Below, in pieces: positions 7,809-11,931 of a stretch of DNA of 11,931 nt. Source of the stretch: Rhodospirillaceae bacterium (lineage in GTDB: Bacteria; Pseudomonadota; Alphaproteobacteria; Rhodospirillales; 2-02-FULL-58-16); NCBI GenBank assembly GCA_030623425.1, contig JAUXMA010000017.1, positions 1-11,931 on the forward strand, given 5' to 3'. Below the pieces are notes generated by a model. It saw only the letters and a list, made by a program, of their open reading frames with translations, was not told the DNA's origin and did not search any database. Each line of letters begins with the position of its first letter. The first letter of the stretch is position 1. Made by a program: the position numbers and the translations under genes.

Positions 7809-7850
7809 CTAGGGCCTGGGGCGCCGCTTTGACTTTGCCATGAGGGTATT

Positions 7851-8192
7851 ATGAACGACCGTCCGCCACCGATGAGCTTGACCGACACCGCCGCCGAGCG
7901 GGTCAAGGCCATGCTTGCCAGCCGTGGCAAGCCCAGCCTCGGCGTGCGCATCGGAATCCGCGCCAAGGGATGCTCGGGCTTGTCCTATACCCTTGAGTTC
8001 GCCGACCAGAAAGACCCTTTGGACGAAGTGCTCAAGGACAAGGGAGTGACCATCTTGATCGATCCCAAAGCGACATTGTTCATCCTCGGCACGGAAATGG
8101 ACTACGTGGAAGAAGAGATGCAATCGGGTTTCGTCTTCCGCAACCCCAACGAAAAGGGCCGATGCGGTTGCGGCGAATCCTTCCACGTCTGA
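7851..8192 (+). CDS. iscA: A-type Fe-S carrier protein IscA
   Basis: A-type carrier that receives and hands on Fe-S clusters, mainly for maturation of [4Fe-4S] proteins. The 113-residue product has the three conserved cysteines with family spacing: Cys41 in GCSGLSY and Cys105/Cys107 in GRCGCGESFHV, giving C-x63-C-x1-C as in E. coli IscA (35/99/101). The N-terminus is a few residues longer than in E. coli. GAGG lies 5 nt before the ATG. A 94-bp gap with the large hairpin separates it from iscU, so its translation does not depend on coupling. ErpA or SufA would be alternatives by sequence alone, but the position between iscU and hscB makes IscA the right name. Confidence 0.95.
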   Translation: MNDRPPPMSLTDTAAERVKAMLASRGKPSLGVRIGIRAKGCSGLSYTLEFADQKDPLDEVLKDKGVTILIDPKATLFILGTEMDYVEEEMQSGFVFRNPNEKGRCGCGESFHV

Positions 8193-8273
8193 CTTGTTGC
8201 CATAAGGCGTCCCCGGGCCTCCCGCCGGCCGAACAGGCAATCTTCACCTTTCCACCAACAACAGGCATTGCAA

Positions 8274-8924
8274 ATGCAGGCGCAGATGAAACAGGTTCCG
8301 CGATCCCGGCCCGCCAATGATTCTAGAATCATCGTGTGCTGGTCCTGCAAAGGGCCGGTAGAGAGCGGCGTCTTGTTCTGCCCCGTCTGCGAGGCCGTGC
8401 AACCGCCGGGACAGCTCGATCATTTCTCCCGCTTGGGGCTCGAGGTGTCTTTCGATGTCGACCAAAAGATGCTGGACCACCGTTACTTCGATTTGCAGCG
8501 CCATCTGCATCCGGACCGGTTCGCCACCAAGACGCCGCGCGAACGGGTGCTTTCCCAGAGCCAAGCGACCAGCCTCAATCGGGCTTACGAGGTTCTCAAG
8601 GACGACCTCGGCCGGGCCGACTATCTGATCCATCTGCAAGGCACCGAGGTGCTGCCAGAGGGCTGCTGCTTGGTCAACGACCGGAAACTGTTGATGGAAA
8701 GCCTGGAATTGCGCGAGGCCCTGGCCAAGGCGAAAACGGCCGTCGAAGTGGACGCCCTCGCCCGCCGCGCCGCCGGCGATATCGAAACCTGTGTCGGGCA
8801 ACTTTCGTCCATGTTCGCCGACGACGACCTGGAGGGCGCCTGTCGTTTGACCACGCGCCTGAAATACTTCAGAAAGCTCGCCGAGGAAACCCGGCAGGCC
8901 AAGGCCAGAGTAGCGGGCGGTTAG
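8274..8924 (+). CDS. hscB: Fe-S co-chaperone HscB (J-protein) with N-terminal zinc-ribbon-like segment
   Basis: J-domain co-chaperone that brings IscU to HscA and stimulates its ATPase. From the ATG at 8274 the protein has 216 residues. Cys22, Cys25, Cys36 and Cys39 form CWSC...FCPVC, followed by the J-domain (about 50-115, HPD at 79-81 in HLHPDRF) and the C-terminal helical IscU-binding domain (about 125-216). E. coli HscB (171 residues) lacks the four-cysteine part, but mitochondrial HSC20/HSCB has one with very similar wording (CWNCGG...FCPQC). An in-frame TTG at 8268 would add two residues; I prefer the ATG because ACAGG lies 8 nt upstream. A further ATG at 8286 is possible. The stop TAG at 8922-8924 is formed at the very edge of the palindromic element: TA is the flanking dinucleotide and G its first base. 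Confidence 0.94.
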   Translation: MQAQMKQVPRSRPANDSRIIVCWSCKGPVESGVLFCPVCEAVQPPGQLDHFSRLGLEVSFDVDQKMLDHRYFDLQRHLHPDRFATKTPRERVLSQSQATSLNRAYEVLKDDLGRADYLIHLQGTEVLPEGCCLVNDRKLLMESLELREALAKAKTAVEVDALARRAAGDIETCVGQLSSMFADDDLEGACRLTTRLKYFRKLAEETRQAKARVAGG

Positions 8925-8956
8925 TGTTCCGTCTCATCTATAAGGTACCCATACGA
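8924..8956 (+). repeat. Left terminal inverted repeat
   Basis: 33-bp left arm, starting GTGTTCCGTCTC and ending CCCATACGA. It differs from the reverse complement of the right arm only at 8927 and 8935. With the flanking TA the symmetry extends to 8922. Confidence 0.92.
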
Positions 8957-8957
8957 T

Positions 8958-9050
8958 CGTTTTTCCCGTCCCCTCGGGGCGTCGGGAGCGCTGGGCGATG
9001 CGGCCAGCATCGACGGCGCCCCCCCTCCTGCCGAGGAAACGGGAAAAACG
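8958..9050 (+). repeat. Internal hairpin A of the element
   Basis: CGTTTTTCCCGT (8958-8969) is exactly complementary to 9039-9050. CCTCGG (8972-8977) pairs with CCGAGG (9031-9036). The apex is CGATGC (8996-9001) against GCATCG (9007-9012) with a 5-base loop. The stretch between the second and apical stems pairs only in patches. The hairpin begins one base after the left terminal repeat ends. Confidence 0.85.
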
Positions 9051-9060
9051 ACCCTTCGGG

Positions 9061-9140
9061 CGGCCTTACAAGGCTTCCGGACGTCGTCGCGCGCCGCTTG
9101 TGGGCTCCGTGGGCTCCTAGCCGGAAACCTTGCAGGGCCG
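9061..9140 (+). repeat. Internal hairpin B of the element, with a 9-bp tandem repeat in its loop
   Basis: The 20-bp arms 9061-9080 and 9121-9140 match at 17 of 20 positions. All three differences are transitions, one of them leaving a G-U pair in RNA. The loop contains GTGGGCTCC twice in direct tandem (9100-9108 and 9109-9117). The right arm ends exactly where the right terminal repeat begins. Between hairpins A and B is CCCTTCGGG (9052-9060), which can form a tiny UUCG-type loop. Confidence 0.82.
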
Positions 9141-9173
9141 TCGTATGGGTACCTTATAGATAAGACGGAGCAC
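9141..9173 (-). repeat. Right terminal inverted repeat, carrying the hscA ribosome-site candidate
   Basis: 33-bp right arm complementary to 8924-8956. It contains GGAG (9167-9170), the only Shine-Dalgarno-like sequence near hscA, 11 nt before its ATG. When the two arms pair in mRNA this GGAG would be largely buried in the stem. Confidence 0.85.
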
Positions 9174-9181
9174 TATTTCCG

Positions 9182-11101
9182 ATGGCGGCACTTCTTCAAA
9201 TCCACGAGCCGGGCGAAACACCCCGCCCCGACGAGGGCGAACCGGCGCTGGCCGTCGGTATCGACCTCGGCACCACCAATTCCGTCGTCGCCGTCAGCCG
9301 CGATGGCCAGCCGGAAATTCTCCGCGACGGGGACGGCAAAGCCTTGGTTCCCTCGGTGGTGGCATATGCCGCCGACCGTTCGGCCGTCGTCGGCGCCGCC
9401 GCCAGGCACTTGCTCCTCGACAGGCCCGAAGACGTGATCGGTTCCGTCAAGCGGCTGATGGGCCGCGGCGTCAAGGACATGAAAAGCCTGGCTGGAGCCC
9501 TGCCATTCGATATCGAACCCGCCGACGAGGACGCCACCGGCATGGTCCGCTTGAACGTCTCCGGGCACCGGCTGACCCCGGTGGAAATCTCCGCCGAAAT
9601 CCTGAAAGCGCTCAAACAGCGGGCGGAAAGCCACCTGGGCGGCAAGGTCGAACGCGCCGTCGTCACCGTGCCCGCCTATTTCGACGATGCCGCCCGCGCC
9701 GCCACCAAGGACGCCGCCCGCCTGGCCGGTCTCGAGGTGCTGCGCCTGGTCAACGAACCGACGGCGGCGGCTTTGGCTTATGGCCTGGATAAGCAGGCGG
9801 AGGGGCTGTATGCGGTCTACGACCTGGGCGGCGGCACGTTCGACATTTCCCTGTTAAGGCTGGAAAAAGGCGTCTTCCAGGTGCTGGCGACGGGCGGTGA
9901 CGCAGCCCTCGGCGGCGACGATTTCGACCACGCCGTGGCCGAACATTTCCTGCATCAGCGGGGGCAGCGGATGGGCGCCACGAAACTCACCAGTTGCGAA
10001 GCCAAGATGGCGCTGATGACCGCCCGCCTGGCCAAGGAGTGTCTAACCAATCAGGATGAAGGCGATTGGGTGCTGGATGTCAATGGCGAACAGACCCGCC
10101 ATCGTCTAGGCCGCGACGAATTGGAGGCGCTGATCGCGCCGCTGGTCGAGAGGACCGTTTCTCTGTGCCGGGACGTCCTGGAAGATGCCGGCCTGACCGC
10201 CGACAAGATCCAGGGTGTGGTCCTCGTCGGCGGTTCGACCCGCGTCCCTCTGGTCCGCCGCCGCGTCGGCGATATCTTTGGACAGGCCCCCCTTGACGAC
10301 ATCAATCCCGACGAAGTGGTGGCGGCGGGCGCCGCCTTGCAGGCCGAGGCCCTGACCACGGGTTCCGATACCCTGCTTCTGGACGTCACCCCGCTTTCCC
10401 TCGGCATCGAAACCATGGGCGGCTTGAGCGAGAAAATCATCCACCGCAACACCCCCATTCCGGTCGCCAAGGCCCAGGAGTTCACCACCTACCAGGACGG
10501 CCAAACGGCGATGTCCATACACGTCGTCCAGGGCGAGCGCGAAATGGTCGATCAATGCCGCTCGCTGGCCCGTTTCGAGCTCGACGGCATCCCGCCGATG
10601 ACCGCCGGCGCGGCGCGCGTCCGGGTGACTTTTTCCGTTGACGCCGACGGCCTGTTGGCGGTCGGCGCCACGGAAGCGACAACCGGCGTCGAAGCGCATG
10701 TGGAGGTCAAGCCGTCCTATGGCCTCGGCGAGGAAGAGATGGCGAAGATGCTCCGCGACAGCATGATCCACGCATCGCAAGACATGGCCTTGCGCCTGCT
10801 CGCCGAAGCCAGGGTCGAGGCCGGCCGCAGCTTGAACGCGATTGCGGCGGCGCTGGCGGCGGACCGGGATCTGCTGGAACGCGGCGAACGGGCGGCGATC
10901 GAAAAAGCCATGTCCCGGGTCGATGTTGCCGTCAAGGGCGATGACCGAGGCGCCATCGACAAGGCGATCGAGGACCTGGAGGCGGCCACCCTTGCCTTTG
11001 CCGAAAGGCGCATGGACCGGGGCATCCGGGCGGCGCTTAGGGGCGTCAGCGTCGAGCGGCTGGATGACGGCGGCGAGGACGCCGAAGAGGGGGCGGCTTA
11101 A
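9182..11101 (+). CDS. hscA: Fe-S chaperone HscA (specialised Hsp70)
   Basis: Hsp70-type ATPase dedicated to IscU. With HscB it binds the LPPVK motif and uses ATP to drive cluster release to acceptors. The 639-residue product has the full Hsp70 plan: ATPase domain with phosphate loop GIDLGTTNS (26-34), VPAYFDDAARAATKDAA (163-179), VNEPTAAALAYG (190-201), YDLGGGTFDIS (213-223) and VVLVGGSTRVP (346-356), then the interdomain linker LLLDVTPLSLGIE (398-410), the beta-sandwich substrate domain and a helical lid. The N-terminus has about 20 residues before the ATPase core, as usual for HscA. The C-terminus is acidic with no DnaK-like EEVD end. It could be mistaken for DnaK by similarity, but position after hscB and before fdx settles it. 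The ATG at 9182 depends on a GGAG inside the palindromic element, so expression may be structure-sensitive. Confidence 0.97.
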   Translation: MAALLQIHEPGETPRPDEGEPALAVGIDLGTTNSVVAVSRDGQPEILRDGDGKALVPSVVAYAADRSAVVGAAARHLLLDRPEDVIGSVKRLMGRGVKDMKSLAGALPFDIEPADEDATGMVRLNVSGHRLTPVEISAEILKALKQRAESHLGGKVERAVVTVPAYFDDAARAATKDAARLAGLEVLRLVNEPTAAALAYGLDKQAEGLYAVYDLGGGTFDISLLRLEKGVFQVLATGGDAALGGDDFDHAVAEHFLHQRGQRMGATKLTSCEAKMALMTARLAKECLTNQDEGDWVLDVNGEQTRHRLGRDELEALIAPLVERTVSLCRDVLEDAGLTADKIQGVVLVGGSTRVPLVRRRVGDIFGQAPLDDINPDEVVAAGAALQAEALTTGSDTLLLDVTPLSLGIETMGGLSEKIIHRNTPIPVAKAQEFTTYQDGQTAMSIHVVQGEREMVDQCRSLARFELDGIPPMTAGAARVRVTFSVDADGLLAVGATEATTGVEAHVEVKPSYGLGEEEMAKMLRDSMIHASQDMALRLLAEARVEAGRSLNAIAAALAADRDLLERGERAAIEKAMSRVDVAVKGDDRGAIDKAIEDLEAATLAFAERRMDRGIRAALRGVSVERLDDGGEDAEEGAA

Positions 11102-11179
11102 CTCTTGCCGGGACCGTCTCGGACGAGTAAATGAAAAGCACCGTTTCTTGAATTGGCCGTTTGCCAGGAGTTCTCTCAT

Positions 11180-11512
11180 ATGCCGCGGATAACCTTTATC
11201 GATCCCCACGGAACGCCCCACGAGGTGGACGCTCCCGAAGGGTTGTCGGTAATGGAGATCGCCCATAGGAACGACATCGACCTGGAGGGCGCCTGCGAGG
11301 GGTCTCTGGCCTGCTCCACCTGCCATGTGATCGTCGACGAGAACTGGTACGGCCAGCTTGACGAAGCCTGCGAGGAAGAAGAGGACATGCTGGATCTGGC
11401 TTTCGGCCTGACCCACACCTCGCGCCTCGGCTGCCAGATCAAGATCACCAAGGAGCGGGACGGCTTGGTGGTCACCTTGCCGGCGGCGACCCGCAACATG
11501 ATGGTGGGATAG
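11180..11512 (+). CDS. fdx: ISC-type [2Fe-2S] ferredoxin
   Basis: Adrenodoxin-type ferredoxin that supplies electrons for cluster formation on IscU/IscS. From the ATG at 11180 the protein has 110 residues. The cluster ligands are Cys39, Cys45 and Cys48 in [13 protein letters not shown] and Cys85 in RLGCQI, the family pattern C-x5-C-x2-C-x36-C. An extra Cys64 lies in the acidic stretch [12 protein letters not shown], the segment that in relatives contacts partner proteins. CAGGAG is 9 nt before this ATG. An upstream TTG at 11153 would add nine residues that do not look like the family, so I reject it. Seventy-eight bases after hscA and 16 before iscX. Confidence 0.97.
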   Translation: MPRITFIDPHGTPHEVDAPEGLSVMEIAHRNDIDLEGACEGSLACSTCHVIVDENWYGQLDEACEEEEDMLDLAFGLTHTSRLGCQIKITKERDGLVVTLPAATRNMMVG

Positions 11513-11528
11513 GATCGGCAAGGCGGTC

Positions 11529-11729
11529 ATGGGCCTCAAGTGGACCGACGTTCACGACATCGCCATCGAACTGGAATGTACCCATGCCGATGCCGACGTG
11601 GTCAACCTGCGTTTCACCGACCTCTGGAAGTGGGTCCGCGACCTGCCTGAATTCGACGACGATCCCAACAAGTCCAACGAAAAAATCCTCGAGGCCATCC
11701 AGATGGCCTGGCTCGATGAACGGGACTGA
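11529..11729 (+). CDS. iscX: Fe-S assembly protein IscX
   Basis: Small acidic protein of 66 residues that closely follows E. coli IscX (YfhJ): MGLKWTD start, RFTDLWKWVRDLPEFDDDP in the middle and SNEKILEAIQMAWLDE at the end. In E. coli IscX binds IscS at the site shared with frataxin (CyaY) and binds iron through its acidic face; a role as iron adaptor or modulator of desulfurase rate is proposed. AAGG lies 5 nt before the ATG and the gap after fdx is only 16 bp, so translation is probably coupled. It is the last gene of the isc unit and meets the ggt end on the other strand after 20 bp. No clear terminator is visible. Confidence 0.96.
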   Translation: MGLKWTDVHDIAIELECTHADADVVNLRFTDLWKWVRDLPEFDDDPNKSNEKILEAIQMAWLDERD

Positions 11730-11749
11730 CCAGCCGGAAATTCACATGC

Positions 11750-11931
11750 TTATACCGTCAGCGCGACGCCGCCCCGGCGCGGGTCGCCGGCGCCCTCGAA
11801 ACGCCCTTGCCGGGGATCGAAACGCACGGAGTGGACGCCGCCGAAAAAAAGGTTCGTTCCCGGCCACAGCTTGTGACTGGGAAAGGCCTTGAGCAGGGCC
11901 TTGACCTGGCTTTTCCGGAATCCGGACTCGA
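11750..11931 (-). CDS. ggt: Gamma-glutamyltransferase, C-terminal fragment (cut by window edge)
   Basis: The reverse strand has an open frame from the window end to a TAA at 11750-11752, giving the last 59 residues of a protein. Its end reads FGGVHSVRFDPRQGRFEG followed by AGDPRRGGVALTV. The G-A/G-x-DPRRGG close to the C-terminus is characteristic of the small subunit of gamma-glutamyltranspeptidase, which cleaves the gamma-glutamyl bond of glutathione and usually acts in the periplasm or outside. The N-terminal signal, the autocleavage Thr and the rest of the active site lie outside the window. Convergent with iscX. Glutathione breakdown would feed cysteine, but adjacency at convergent ends is no evidence of joint control. 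Confidence 0.8.
   Translation of the reverse strand, partial: ESGFRKSQVKALLKAFPSHKLWPGTNLFFGGVHSVRFDPRQGRFEGAGDPRRGGVALTV

Larger units (their letters stand above)
8924..9173. mobile_element. 250-bp MITE-like palindromic element between hscB and hscA
   Basis: Terminal inverted repeats of 33 bp (8924-8956 and 9141-9173) match at 31 of 33 positions, including a perfect 21-bp core. Both ends are flanked by TA (8922-8923 and 9174-9175), the target duplication expected of IS630/Tc1-mariner-type transposition. The interior has no credible gene, so if mobile it would be a non-autonomous element. Inside the terminal repeats lie two more inverted-repeat hairpins, filling 8958-9050 and 9061-9140, so nearly all of it can fold as a branched structure. 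It supplies the last base of the hscB stop and the nearest ribosome-site-like sequence to hscA. A structured RNA or regulatory leader, rather than a transposon relic, remains possible. Only one copy is in this window, so mobility is inferred. Confidence 0.6.

Noticed and set aside
7764..7820. Intrinsic terminator after iscU
   Set aside because: The stem is followed by CTAGGGCCTGGGG and not by a T-run, and iscA-hscB-hscA-fdx follow in the same direction without an evident promoter.
8924..9173. Relation between this element and the iscU-iscA hairpin as copies of one family
   Set aside because: The arm sequences are different; only the palindromic form and nearby TA dinucleotides are shared.
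10106..11539. 477-codon minus-strand open frame over hscA, fdx and the iscX start
   Set aside because: Same reason: a codon-bias shadow of hscA and fdx with no domain signature.

Overview
The window is high-GC DNA with a dense gene layout. Gene content and protein character suggest an alphaproteobacterium, probably close to Rhodospirillales: TyrRS with a KMGKT loop, a COG2945-type hydrolase, and an ISC (not SUF) cluster with two tandem cysteine desulfurases as I recall from Rickettsiales. This placement rests on gene content and recall, not on a search.

Layout. 1-153: no gene supported. 154-1437 (-): tyrS, divergent from anmK (1542-2615, +). 2634-3281 (-): a small alpha/beta hydrolase, convergent with anmK. 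3282-3535: an AT-richer intergenic region with a candidate promoter and a short tandem repeat. 3536-11729 (+): one long run of ten genes, cysE-iscR-(cysteine desulfurase)-iscS-iscU-iscA-hscB-hscA-fdx-iscX. 11750-11931 (-): the C-terminal end of a gamma-glutamyltransferase, cut by the window edge and convergent with iscX.

How the genes work together. CysE makes O-acetylserine for cysteine synthesis. The desulfurases take sulfur from cysteine. IscU is the scaffold on which the [2Fe-2S] cluster is built, with Fdx supplying electrons and IscX probably tuning IscS or iron. HscB and HscA recognise the LPPVK motif of IscU and drive cluster release. IscA acts in later transfer. IscR is a cluster-sensing regulator and probably controls the unit. 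All signature residues checked are intact, so this looks like a working ISC system.

Unusual points. (1) The 257-bp hscB-hscA gap is almost filled by a 250-bp palindromic element. It has 33-bp terminal inverted repeats flanked by TA on both sides and two further hairpins inside. Its left end completes the hscB stop codon and its right end holds the only visible hscA Shine-Dalgarno-like sequence. (2) The iscU-iscA gap holds a 21-bp hairpin with a 3-nt loop and no U-tract. (3) HscB carries an N-terminal CxxC...CxxC zinc-ribbon-like segment like that of mitochondrial HSC20. (4) A second desulfurase lies ahead of iscS and lacks the IscU-docking tail. No wholly new system is evident. The structured insert in hscB-hscA is the best candidate for something undescribed.
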